Shown in pieces: positions 1 to 6,755 of a stretch of 10,275 nt of DNA (positions within the stretch are counted from its first letter, which is position 1; every line of letters begins with the position of its first letter). Source of the stretch: Alistipes sp. (GTDB lineage: Bacteria > Bacteroidota > Bacteroidia > Bacteroidales > Rikenellaceae); NCBI GenBank assembly GCA_029065825.1, contig JAIEHQ010000179.1, forward strand, positions 1 through 10,275, written 5' to 3'. A program made the position numbers and the translations under genes. The notes beneath the pieces were generated by a model, which saw only the letters and a program-made list of their open reading frames with translations, had not been told where the DNA came from and made no database searches.

Positions 1-2247
1 GTCCTGAAAGGCAAAATCACCACCGAGAAAAACGAACCGGTCGCTTTCGCTCCGGTCATTCTGCAACAGCTGCCGGACACGACCCGATATACCGAAGGCG
101 TGATAACCGACATGGCCGGCAACTACCGCTTCGGGAAGCACCGGGCCGGACGGTACCTGCTCTCGGTGCGGGCCATCGGGTACAAGACCCTCTACGATAC
201 GGTGCTTCTTCGCAAGCCCTCGGTAGGTGCCGCCGAGGTCGTCCGCGATTATGTCCTCGACGAAGAAGCCGCACAGCTCGACGAGGTGGTCGTCACGGCC
301 AACAACACGGCCAGCTATTTCGACCGCACGGTGTACACCATCTCCAGCGAAGACCGCAAGGCCGCGGTCTCGGGACTCGACCTGACCAACAAGATTCCGC
401 AGATCAGAATCAACCGCCAGACCAACCAAATCACCGCCTCCGACGGCAATGTGACGGTTCTGATAAACGGCATCGCCTCTTCGGGGCGGGAATTGACCAC
501 ACTGCGGCCTGAGGATGTACGAAAGATCGAATATTACGACCTGCCGCCCATCAAATTCGGTCTCAACAACAGCAGCAAAGTCATCAATATAATTACGAAA
601 GTTCTGGATGACGGAATATACGGAAACATAGAGTTGAATCAGGGGCTGACCTCCCCCTGGTTGAACGACCAATTCTACCTGCAATACAACCGGGGTAGGC
701 ATCAACTGGCGGTTATGGCATTTATAGGTTATGGCACATGGAACAACCAATATGCTTCGGAAGAAATGGAATATAAGCTCGCCGGGGTGGATTTCCGGCA
801 AATAGAGGAACAACGAACCAAGTATAAGTTTTTGTCTCCCGAGGGCTATATCAAATATACGAATCAGCTCCCGGGAAAGTATGTATTCCAGGCTCTATTT
901 TATCCGAGCTACAAGAAAAATTCACAAAATACAGATTCCCGGCTCGCCTTTATTCAGGACGGTATCGGTTCGGAACGTTATGGAGTAAGGGAAAGCAACT
1001 CCCATTCGTTCTCTCCGACACTCGATCTGTACTTTTGGCGGCAATTTCGCAACCGGCACGAACTGATGGTAACGTTTCAAGGAGATTATGTAAATTCCTG
1101 CACCGACACCCATAAGAGCCAATACGCCCTGTCGGACAATACGTCCGTATTCGAAGATTTTCTCAATTCGAACGGGAACAGCTACCAGATGAAAGGTCAG
1201 GCGCTCTACACCAAAACCTTCGACAACCTGACTCTTTCTGTCGGAGACAATCTCTATTACAATGTCGATAAACTCCGAATAGACAATACGTCGGGCCACT
1301 CCCGGGAAAACAACAGCATCTTGAAAAATTATTTCGCCGGAGAGGTTACCGGAAAGATCGGACAGCGGTTTACCTACCGCTTCACTCTCGGATTGACGGG
1401 ATCCCGCATAATAACGCCGGAAAACGAGGTGTGGCAATGGGTCTTCTCCCCGCGTGCGGACATCGGCTACCGCATATCCCCCTCTTTTATGCTGAAGGCG
1501 GGATTCACACAGGCGAATATGCCGCCCAGCACAGGAAAGCTCAGCGGAGCGACTTCATTTCTCAATCAAAACATCATCGTACACGGGAATCCCGAATTGG
1601 TCAGCAGCCGGGCGAACCAGACGATATTCAACATCATATATCATAACAAATGGCTGAACGTCGATTTGTCGTACAACTATTTGTATATGAAGAATCCTGT
1701 AAATTACTACTACCGATACGAACTGCCGTATATCGCATACGCTCCGGTCAATGACAATTGGTGCGACATGCATACCGCCTTCTGTAACATGAGAATCAGC
1801 CCGTTCAAAAACGATCTCCTCGTATTGAAATTAAGCGGAGGCGTCAGTTACACAAAGGTCGATTCGAAATTGCTGGGGAGAGTAACTCATCTTAGGGTTC
1901 CGATGCTTTACGAACTGATGTCCAACTACAAGAATTTTTTCGCGTATTATCAGGGGGCGATACCCAACAAAATGTTGTCTGTTCCGATGATATACGACAA
2001 CGAGCTATCCTCGTCGATCGGCATGGGGTATAAATACAAGAATTGGGCGTTTCATGTATCATGCGACAGATTCCTTATCAATCCGAAGAGTCGCTACCAT
2101 ACCATCGAAAACAGCGTAGTCGGAACCGAAGGAACCTCATACAACAAAACGACCTGGAACAGAGTAGTTTTGAAAATCAACTTCCGTTTCGGAAAAGGAA
2201 AACAATACCAGGAGCCGGAGCGGAAAACTGTCAGGGAGGGATTGTAG
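1..2247 (+). CDS. Outer-membrane beta-barrel receptor-like protein (5' end outside window)
   Basis: The frame is open from base 1, so the true start and signal peptide lie outside the window; 748 residues are visible. The visible N-terminus is a carboxypeptidase-regulatory-like beta-sandwich (about residues 1-85, with a typical TDMAGNYRF...GYKTLYDTV pattern). It leads through LDEVVVTA, the usual linker, into a plug-like domain (about 100-200, containing VLINGI and the VRKIEYYDLPP stretch). The rest is a long barrel rich in alternating aromatic strands, ending in the strand VVLKINFRFGKG followed by a short polar tail. This is the outer membrane beta-barrel family close to TonB-dependent receptors, common in Bacteroidetes. 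The substrate cannot be told, and no SusD partner lies downstream. The first roughly 550 bases are GC-richer than the barrel part. The gene ends at a strong hairpin terminator. Confidence 0.85.
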   Translation, partial: VLKGKITTEKNEPVAFAPVILQQLPDTTRYTEGVITDMAGNYRFGKHRAGRYLLSVRAIGYKTLYDTVLLRKPSVGAAEVVRDYVLDEEAAQLDEVVVTANNTASYFDRTVYTISSEDRKAAVSGLDLTNKIPQIRINRQTNQITASDGNVTVLINGIASSGRELTTLRPEDVRKIEYYDLPPIKFGLNNSSKVINIITKVLDDGIYGNIELNQGLTSPWLNDQFYLQYNRGRHQLAVMAFIGYGTWNNQYASEEMEYKLAGVDFRQIEEQRTKYKFLSPEGYIKYTNQLPGKYVFQALFYPSYKKNSQNTDSRLAFIQDGIGSERYGVRESNSHSFSPTLDLYFWRQFRNRHELMVTFQGDYVNSCTDTHKSQYALSDNTSVFEDFLNSNGNSYQMKGQALYTKTFDNLTLSVGDNLYYNVDKLRIDNTSGHSRENNSILKNYFAGEVTGKIGQRFTYRFTLGLTGSRIITPENEVWQWVFSPRADIGYRISPSFMLKAGFTQANMPPSTGKLSGATSFLNQNIIVHGNPELVSSRANQTIFNIIYHNKWLNVDLSYNYLYMKNPVNYYYRYELPYIAYAPVNDNWCDMHTAFCNMRISPFKNDLLVLKLSGGVSYTKVDSKLLGRVTHLRVPMLYELMSNYKNFFAYYQGAIPNKMLSVPMIYDNELSSSIGMGYKYKNWAFHVSCDRFLINPKSRYHTIENSVVGTEGTSYNKTTWNRVVLKINFRFGKGKQYQEPERKTVREGL

Positions 2248-2256
2248 AAATTTCCA

Positions 2257-2301
2257 GAAAAGAGGCAGACGTTATGAGTCACATACCGTCTGCCTCTTTT
2301 C
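2257..2301. terminator. Bidirectional hairpin terminator between convergent genes
   Basis: A perfect 15-bp inverted repeat: left arm 2257-2271 (GAAAAGAGGCAGACG), right arm 2287-2301, loop of 15 nt. The A-run of the left arm and T-run of the right arm make it work as a terminator in both directions. It lies 9 bases after the receptor stop on + and 27 bases after the hydrolase stop on -. Confidence 0.85.
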
Positions 2302-2305
2302 CATT

Positions 2306-2323
2306 CGTCGGCCATTCCCGACG
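2306..2323 (-). terminator. Small second hairpin in the convergent gap
   Basis: CGTCGG at 2306-2311 pairs with CCGACG at 2318-2323 around a 6-nt loop. On the minus strand it comes directly before the large 2257-2301 hairpin, so the hydrolase transcript would meet two hairpins in tandem. It has no T-run of its own, so it may be only an accessory structure. Confidence 0.35.
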
Positions 2324-2328
2324 GCTCC

Positions 2329-3402
2329 CTACTTCAGATTCTCCGCGAAGAACGCCTCGAGCCTGTCGAACGGAATTGCCTGCAGGTTGTCGTAGAGATC
2401 CACATGACTGGCTCCGGGAACGATCAGCAGCTCCTTGTTGCAGCCCGTCAGCTTGCGGAACGCATCCTCGCTGAAATAGCGCGAATGGGCATTTTCGCCA
2501 TGAACGAGCAGTACGGCGCTGCGGATCTCGCCGCTGTAGGCCAGGATGGGGGCGTTGAGGAACGCGAGCGAGGAGGTGCGGCTCCAACCGTCGTTGGAGT
2601 TGAGCGACCGCACGTGGTAGCCGCGCGGAGTCTTGTAGTAGGCGTAATAATCCTTCACGAACTGCGGCGCGTCGTCGGGCAGCGGATCGACAACGCCGCC
2701 GGCAAGCGCGCGGGTGCCGCTCCGATAATCCTCCGTGCGCTGCTCGTTCAGCTGCCGGCGCAGCGCGTAACGCTCGTCGGGGGTCATCGCGTCGAAATAA
2801 CCGTTGGCCGTGCACCGGCTGATGTCGTACATGGTGGCGGCGACGGTGGCGCGGATCCGCGTGTCGGCGGCAGCGGCGTTGAGGGCGAATCCGCCCCACC
2901 CGCAGATGCCGATGATGCCGATGCGTCCGGCATCCACGTCGGGATGCGTCGCCAGGAAATCGACCGCAGCGCTGAAGTCCTCGGTATTGATGTCGGGCGA
3001 CGCGACGTAGCGGGGTTCGCCGCCGCTCTCTCCGGTAAAGGAGGGGTCGAACGCCAGGGTCAGGAAGCCCCGTTCGGCCATCGTCTGGGCGTAAAGCCCC
3101 GCAGCCTGCTCCTTGACCGCTCCGAACGGACCGCTCACGGCGATGGCGGCAAGCCGGCCTTCGCGGTCGCGGGGCTCATAAAGATCGGCGGCGAGCGTGA
3201 TGCCGTAACGGTTGCGGAAAGCGACCTTGCGGTGCGTAACCTTGTCGCTCAGAGGGAATGTCTTGTCCCATTCCGAAATAAGATTCAATTCAGATGCCAT
3301 AGTGTCTGTTTTTCGATTCGTTTCGCTGCTCATGCAGCCGCAGAAAAGGCTCGCGCCCGACAACACCGCGACTGCCGCGTATTTCAATCCGTTCGTTTTC
3401 AT
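2329..3402 (-). CDS. Predicted lipoprotein alpha/beta hydrolase with Cys nucleophile
   Basis: A 357-residue protein. The N-terminus has a hydrophobic signal (about 6-20) ending in SLFCGC, so C23 is the likely lipidation site and the product probably sits in the envelope; the lipobox is not perfect (Phe at -3). A serine-hydrolase-like fold follows: a GPFGAVKEQ loop (91-99), the nucleophile elbow GICGWGG (165-171) with Cys167 where most relatives have Ser, a candidate acid Glu303 (LVHGENAHSRYF), and His333 (GASHVDLYD). This layout fits dienelactone-hydrolase/YcjY-like proteins; the substrate is unknown. The start at 3402 is chosen because it gives the signal peptide; Met35 (3300) would give a cytosolic form. 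It is last in the unit, 35 bases after the CMD-cupin gene, which supports co-transcription. Confidence 0.8.
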   Translation of the reverse strand: MKTNGLKYAAVAVLSGASLFCGCMSSETNRKTDTMASELNLISEWDKTFPLSDKVTHRKVAFRNRYGITLAADLYEPRDREGRLAAIAVSGPFGAVKEQAAGLYAQTMAERGFLTLAFDPSFTGESGGEPRYVASPDINTEDFSAAVDFLATHPDVDAGRIGIIGICGWGGFALNAAAADTRIRATVAATMYDISRCTANGYFDAMTPDERYALRRQLNEQRTEDYRSGTRALAGGVVDPLPDDAPQFVKDYYAYYKTPRGYHVRSLNSNDGWSRTSSLAFLNAPILAYSGEIRSAVLLVHGENAHSRYFSEDAFRKLTGCNKELLIVPGASHVDLYDNLQAIPFDRLEAFFAENLK

Positions 3403-3437
3403 ATCCTATTCAAATAAAACCTCGACGTTCCTGCGGA

Positions 3438-4259
3438 TCAGTATCGCGGAAGGAGATCGTACTGCTCGTCCGTAACGGGTTCGAGCCACTCGTTCGCGGT
3501 ATTTTCGCCAGGCACCTCGAACGCCAGGTGCGCGAACCAGCTGTCGGCCGCCGCACCGTGCCAGTGCTTCACATTCGCGGGGATGTGGATGACCGTGCCG
3601 GGAAAAATCTCCACGGCAGGCTTGCCCTCCTCCTGATACCAGCCGCGGCCCGCGACACCGACGAGCATCTGACCGCCGCCGCTGGTCGCACGGTGGATAT
3701 GCCAGTTGTTGCGGCAGCGCGGCTCGAAGGTCACGTTGGCGATGAAAACCTGCTCCCGCGAGATCGGTGCGAGGTAGCTCGCGCCGATGAAATATGCGGC
3801 ATACGCCCTATTCGGTTCGCCGATGGGGAAGATCATCTCGCGCTGGAACGCGGCTTTTGCGTCCTCTCCGGTGGTGTCTTCCGCCCATACGTCTTTGGCC
3901 AGACGGAATGCCGCCCACGCCTTGGGCCAGCCGGCATAGAAACCGATGTGCGTGATGATCTCGGCGATCTCGGTGCGGGTAATGCCGTTTTTCTTCGCCT
4001 CCTGAAGATGGAAGCTCAGCGAGCTGTCGGTAATACCCTGACTGATGAGCGAGGTAATCGTTACCAGGCTGCGGTCGCGAAGACCGAGTTTGTCCGTTCG
4101 GCTCCACACCTCGCCGAAGAGGATATCATCGTTGAGCTCCGCGAACTTGGGAGCGAACCCGCCCAACTGGTCGCGGCCGGCCGTCTGTACGATCTTTTCC
4201 TGTGCCATAACATGAAATGTCAAAACGGTAAACAATGAAATCAGAATGATCCGGTTCAT
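3438..4259 (-). CDS. Secreted carboxymuconolactone decarboxylase-like / cupin fusion protein
   Basis: A 273-residue protein starting MNRIILISLFTVLTFHVMAQ, a clear signal peptide probably cut after AQ at residue 20, which decides the start at 4259; the frame stays open upstream to 4409 but that part is arginine-rich and overlaps the previous gene. Residues about 35-125 are a carboxymuconolactone decarboxylase (CMD) domain with the RDRSLVTITSLI helix (61-72) and EIITHIGFYAGWPKAW (100-115), giving Glu100 and His104; it lacks the CxxC of AhpD-type peroxidase partners. Residues about 165-250 are a cupin with WHIH (H187, H189), Gln197 where Glu is common, and His232 in PANVKHWHG as probable metal ligands. 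CMD-cupin fusions of this kind are known in bacteria but their reaction is poorly defined. It lies 20 bases downstream of the flavoprotein gene. Confidence 0.85.
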   Translation of the reverse strand: MNRIILISLFTVLTFHVMAQEKIVQTAGRDQLGGFAPKFAELNDDILFGEVWSRTDKLGLRDRSLVTITSLISQGITDSSLSFHLQEAKKNGITRTEIAEIITHIGFYAGWPKAWAAFRLAKDVWAEDTTGEDAKAAFQREMIFPIGEPNRAYAAYFIGASYLAPISREQVFIANVTFEPRCRNNWHIHRATSGGGQMLVGVAGRGWYQEEGKPAVEIFPGTVIHIPANVKHWHGAAADSWFAHLAFEVPGENTANEWLEPVTDEQYDLLPRY

Positions 4260-4279
4260 AATCGCATGCAATAAAACCG

Positions 4280-4819
4280 CTACCCTATCGCTTTCCCCAT
4301 TTCCCGGGCACGGAGCAGCGCAGGATGGCCTTCGGTCTCGCCCGGCCCGGTAACTCCGCCGGCGAAGACGGTACCCGCGAGACGGGCCTTCTCGAAGCAG
4401 TCGATCCATCCCTGGAGTCCGGCAACGGCACGCTCGGGCACCCGATCCCCGTCTTCGGCCGCAGCGGTCAGCATGTATATGTCGCGGAAGCGGTAGTCGG
4501 ACGAATAAAGCGGATTGGCCCGGTCGAGCAGCGTCTTGAGCTGACCGCTCATCTCATAATAATAAATGGGCGTTGCGAATACGATCGCATCGGCATCGTG
4601 CATCCGGGCCACGATGTCGGGAGCGTCGTCCCCGATGACGCATTTTCCCGTCTGCTGACAGGCGAGGCACCCCTTGCAGAAACGGATCTCCTTGTCCCGG
4701 AGCGAGATTCGCTCCACCCGGTTTCCGGCCTCCTCCGCGCCGCGCGCGAATGCGTCGGCCAGCGCTTCCGAGTTGCTCCGCGCACGGAGACTCGACGAGA
4801 GTATCAATACTTTTTTCAT
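4280..4819 (-). CDS. Flavodoxin-fold NAD(P)H-dependent oxidoreductase (FMN reductase-like)
   Basis: A 179-residue cytosolic protein. The first strand and phosphate loop MKKVLILSSSLRARSNSEAL (1-20) are typical of FMN-binding flavodoxin-like reductases. A cysteine motif CKGCLACQQTGKC (C48, C51, C54, C60) follows, as in iron-sulfur-flavoprotein-like and related flavodoxin families. TPIYYYEMSGQLKTLLDR (83-100) is the second flavin-contact region. The start at 4819 is chosen because the fold begins there; an upstream in-frame ATG at 4858 adds 13 polar residues and would overlap the promoter box. It is the first gene of the three-gene unit and would supply reduced flavin or reduce a small molecule such as a quinone; the true substrate is not visible. 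Whether the cysteines hold a cluster here is unknown. Confidence 0.85.
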   Translation of the reverse strand: MKKVLILSSSLRARSNSEALADAFARGAEEAGNRVERISLRDKEIRFCKGCLACQQTGKCVIGDDAPDIVARMHDADAIVFATPIYYYEMSGQLKTLLDRANPLYSSDYRFRDIYMLTAAAEDGDRVPERAVAGLQGWIDCFEKARLAGTVFAGGVTGPGETEGHPALLRAREMGKAIG

Positions 4820-4855
4820 GACGAAAAGCGTGCTGTTTTGTTTTTGATTTCGGGG

Positions 4856-4863
4856 CAAAAGTA
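4856..4863 (-). promoter_or_regulatory. Bacteroidetes-type -7 box for the flavoprotein unit
   Basis: On the minus strand the sequence reads TACTTTTG, matching TAnnTTTG, 36 bases before the flavoprotein start. No convincing -33 TTG is seen at 19-21 bases upstream, where the araC terminator hairpin sits. A weak or activator-dependent promoter would fit, but this is inference. Confidence 0.5.
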
Positions 4864-4870
4864 GAACAAA

Positions 4871-4898
4871 AGCCCCACAGCGACATTGCTGTGAGGCT
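4871..4898 (-). terminator. Hairpin terminator after the AraC-family gene
   Basis: AGCCCCACAGC (4871-4881) pairs with GCTGTGAGGCT (4888-4898) with one mismatch and a 6-nt loop. On the minus strand it is followed at once by TTTGTTCTACTTTTG, a T-rich tract, so it reads as an intrinsic terminator 66 bases after the araC-type stop. The flavoprotein unit would then need its own promoter. Confidence 0.7.
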
Positions 4899-4964
4899 CA
4901 AAGATGATTGCCGAAAAGATCAGGCGCGGCGATCGGCACCGCCCGCCTGCCAAATTCGCCGGAA

Positions 4965-5810
4965 TCAGGACAAGAGGGCCGTCGGGGAGACTCCGTAGTG
5001 CTTCTTGAAGGCGGTCGAGAAGTGCGAGGGATTCTTGAACCCCACCTCGGCATAGACCTCCACGACCTTCCTGCCGCCCTCCTTCATCTTAGCGTAAGCT
5101 ACCTCGAGACGCTTGCGGATGAGCCATTTTTCGGGTGTCAGGTCGCTGATCTTCTTGAAGTCGCGCTTGAAAGTGGCCAGGCTGCGACCCGTGTAATGGG
5201 CCAGCTCCTCCATCGACAACTCGTGCATGTAGTTCTCGTTCATAAACTCCAGAATGTCGATCTTCCAGGGCTGGCTGAAGTCGAACAGCCGCGAGGCGAA
5301 GCGCTCGTCGATATGCAGCAGCGCAAGCAGCCCCTCCTGCAGTTTCAGTTCCATGAAATCGTCCCGGGGCTTCACTTCCGGATCGAAATAGGGGGTCATC
5401 GAGGCGAAAAGGCTCGCGAGTTCGACCGTCGCGGGCAGCTTCAGCGCACCCGAGGCGAGCGGCGGCAGGTCGGCCGCGACCCGATACCCTTCGAACCGGG
5501 CGTACATCTTGCGCAGAAAAGAGCGCGTGAACATCATGAAGATGCCGCAATACTGCTCCCCGTCGCAGGGACGCTTATACATGGTAATGTGGTGGTCGCG
5601 GGGAATGAAGACGCACTCGCCCTTCCGCACGCGGATCTCTTCCGTACCGTTGTCCAGCACCATTTCGCCCGAATAGACATAGTTGAGCGCATACTCGCGC
5701 GAGCGATGCACGCATCCGCCCGCATCGTCGTAGTAGAAACTGTAAAAAATATCGTTGTAATTGAAGATCAGTTTCAGCGACTCGTTTTCTTTCAGTTCGT
5801 GTCCCGTCAT
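4965..5810 (-). CDS. AraC-family transcriptional regulator
   Basis: A 281-residue DNA-binding protein. The N-terminal part (about 1-165) is a cupin-like sensor domain with the VRKGECVFIPRDHHITMYKR stretch (61-80) typical of AraC sensors. The C-terminal part (about 180-281) is the double helix-turn-helix domain: MEELAHYTGRSLATFKRDFK (200-219), LTPEKWLIRKRLEVA (224-238) and the signature VGFKNPSHFSTAFKKHYGVS (256-275). Length matches the family. The ATG at 5810 is the first in-frame start that gives this fold; the open frame further upstream has no matching domain. It lies upstream of the flavoprotein/CMD-cupin/hydrolase unit in the same direction, so it is the natural candidate regulator of that unit. 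Its inducer is unknown. Confidence 0.9.
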   Translation of the reverse strand: MTGHELKENESLKLIFNYNDIFYSFYYDDAGGCVHRSREYALNYVYSGEMVLDNGTEEIRVRKGECVFIPRDHHITMYKRPCDGEQYCGIFMMFTRSFLRKMYARFEGYRVAADLPPLASGALKLPATVELASLFASMTPYFDPEVKPRDDFMELKLQEGLLALLHIDERFASRLFDFSQPWKIDILEFMNENYMHELSMEELAHYTGRSLATFKRDFKKISDLTPEKWLIRKRLEVAYAKMKEGGRKVVEVYAEVGFKNPSHFSTAFKKHYGVSPTALLS

Positions 5811-5849
5811 GTCCGCATGTGTTCGAAAAAGGTTCTGAAAATACCGGAG

Positions 5850-5888
5850 CGGCCGCACCGCCCGTCCGAAGTGTCGGGACGGCCGCAC
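5850..5888. repeat. Direct 9-bp repeat flanking an imperfect hairpin upstream of the AraC-type gene
   Basis: CGGCCGCAC occurs at 5850-5858 and again at 5880-5888, 30 bases apart, about three helical turns. Between and partly over the second copy lies an imperfect inverted repeat (5859-5869 with 5874-5885, one mismatch, one bulge, 4-nt loop). It lies 40-78 bases upstream of the regulator start. It may be an operator, a weak terminator after the transaldolase gene, or chance in GC-rich DNA. Confidence 0.35.
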
Positions 5889-5944
5889 ACGACAGAAGCG
5901 CTTCCGCTCCTGCCGCGCAATGGGGACCGCACCCCGTGTTCCTA

Positions 5945-6601
5945 TCAGCCGTTTACCCGGGCATGATCGGCCAGGAACTGCGCCAGGCCGCTGTCGGTCA
6001 GCGGGTGCTTGAGCAGCCCCTTGATCGCCGCCAGCGGGCAGGTCGCTACGTCGGCACCTGCCTCGATGCTCTGGATGATGTGGCGCGTATGGCGGATCGA
6101 GGCGGCGAGCACCTGGGTCTTGTAGCCGTAGTAACGGTACATGCGCACGATGGCGGCGACCAGCCCCACCCCGTCCTCGCAAATATCGTCCAGACGGCCG
6201 ACGAAGGGCGACACGTAGGTCGCACCCGCTTTGGCGGCCAGCAGGGCCTGCCCCTGCGAGAAGACCAGCGTGCAGTTGGTGCGGATGTTCTTGCCGGAGA
6301 AATACTTCACGGCACGGATGCCCTCGGCCGTACAGGGGAGCTTCACAACGATGTTCGGATGCAGCGCGGCGAGCGCCTCTCCTTCGCGCACCATGCCCTC
6401 GAAGTCGGTGGCGATCACTTCGGCGCTCACGTCGCCATCGACGATCGAGCATATATCGAGATAGTGGCGGCGGCAAGCCTCCTCGCCCCGGATGTTCTCC
6501 TTGGCCATGAGCGAAGGATTGGTCGTCACACCGTCGAGCACGCCCAACTCGTTGGCCTCGCGAATCTGATCGAGATTGGCCGTATCGATAAAAAATTTCA
6601 T
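5945..6601 (-). CDS. tal: Transaldolase, small TalC/FSA-like type
   Basis: A 218-residue cytosolic enzyme that matches in length the compact transaldolase/fructose-6-phosphate aldolase family. It begins MKFFIDTANLDQIREA and contains GVTTNPSLM (24-32), the Schiff-base lysine Lys87 in NIVVKLPCTAEG (83-94), TNCTLVFSQGQALLAAKAGA (108-127) and YVSPFVGRLDD (129-139). At the two positions that separate the activities, it has Glu61 (SAEV) and Phe133, as in transaldolases, rather than the Gln and Tyr of E. coli FSA. It is therefore more likely a transaldolase of the non-oxidative pentose phosphate pathway, moving a dihydroxyacetone unit between sugar phosphates, although databases often call such genes fructose-6-phosphate aldolase. 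It is transcribed divergently from the TRIC gene. Confidence 0.9.
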   Translation of the reverse strand: MKFFIDTANLDQIREANELGVLDGVTTNPSLMAKENIRGEEACRRHYLDICSIVDGDVSAEVIATDFEGMVREGEALAALHPNIVVKLPCTAEGIRAVKYFSGKNIRTNCTLVFSQGQALLAAKAGATYVSPFVGRLDDICEDGVGLVAAIVRMYRYYGYKTQVLAASIRHTRHIIQSIEAGADVATCPLAAIKGLLKHPLTDSGLAQFLADHARVNG

Positions 6602-6654
6602 AAGCGGTTAAGTATAAGATTAAAAATATTCGTATCGCCTCTTTTGCGTTCCGA

Positions 6655-6662
6655 CAAATATA
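6655..6662 (-). promoter_or_regulatory. -7 box for the transaldolase gene
   Basis: On the minus strand TATATTTG matches TAnnTTTG and lies 53 bases before the transaldolase start. A T-run (TTTTTCC) rather than a clear TTG occupies the -33 region, partly within a palindrome at 6671-6685. Confidence 0.55.
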
Positions 6663-6670
6663 CGACAAAA

Positions 6671-6685
6671 TTCCGATCTTCGGAA
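6671..6685. promoter_or_regulatory. Palindrome in the transaldolase/TRIC divergent region, possible operator
   Basis: TTCCGA TCT TCGGAA is a perfect 6-bp inverted repeat with a 3-bp spacer. It lies just upstream of the transaldolase -7 box, over the expected -33 region, and about 40 bases before the TRIC -7 box. The position suits a regulator site, but a single copy of this length could be chance. Confidence 0.35.
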
Positions 6686-6724
6686 AAACTTGCCCGGAGC
6701 TGCCGCAACAGGCGAGATAATTAT

Positions 6725-6732
6725 TACCTTTG
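6725..6732 (+). promoter_or_regulatory. -7 box for the TRIC gene
   Basis: TACCTTTG matches TAnnTTTG and ends 23 bases before the ATG, with an A-rich leader between. No TTG is found 19-21 bases upstream. Confidence 0.55.
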
Positions 6733-6755
6733 CGCCCGCAAAAAACGAAAACCCT

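Noticed and set aside
4259..4409. N-terminal extension of the CMD-cupin gene
   Set aside because: It would overlap the flavoprotein gene by about 130 bases and bury the signal peptide at residue 51.
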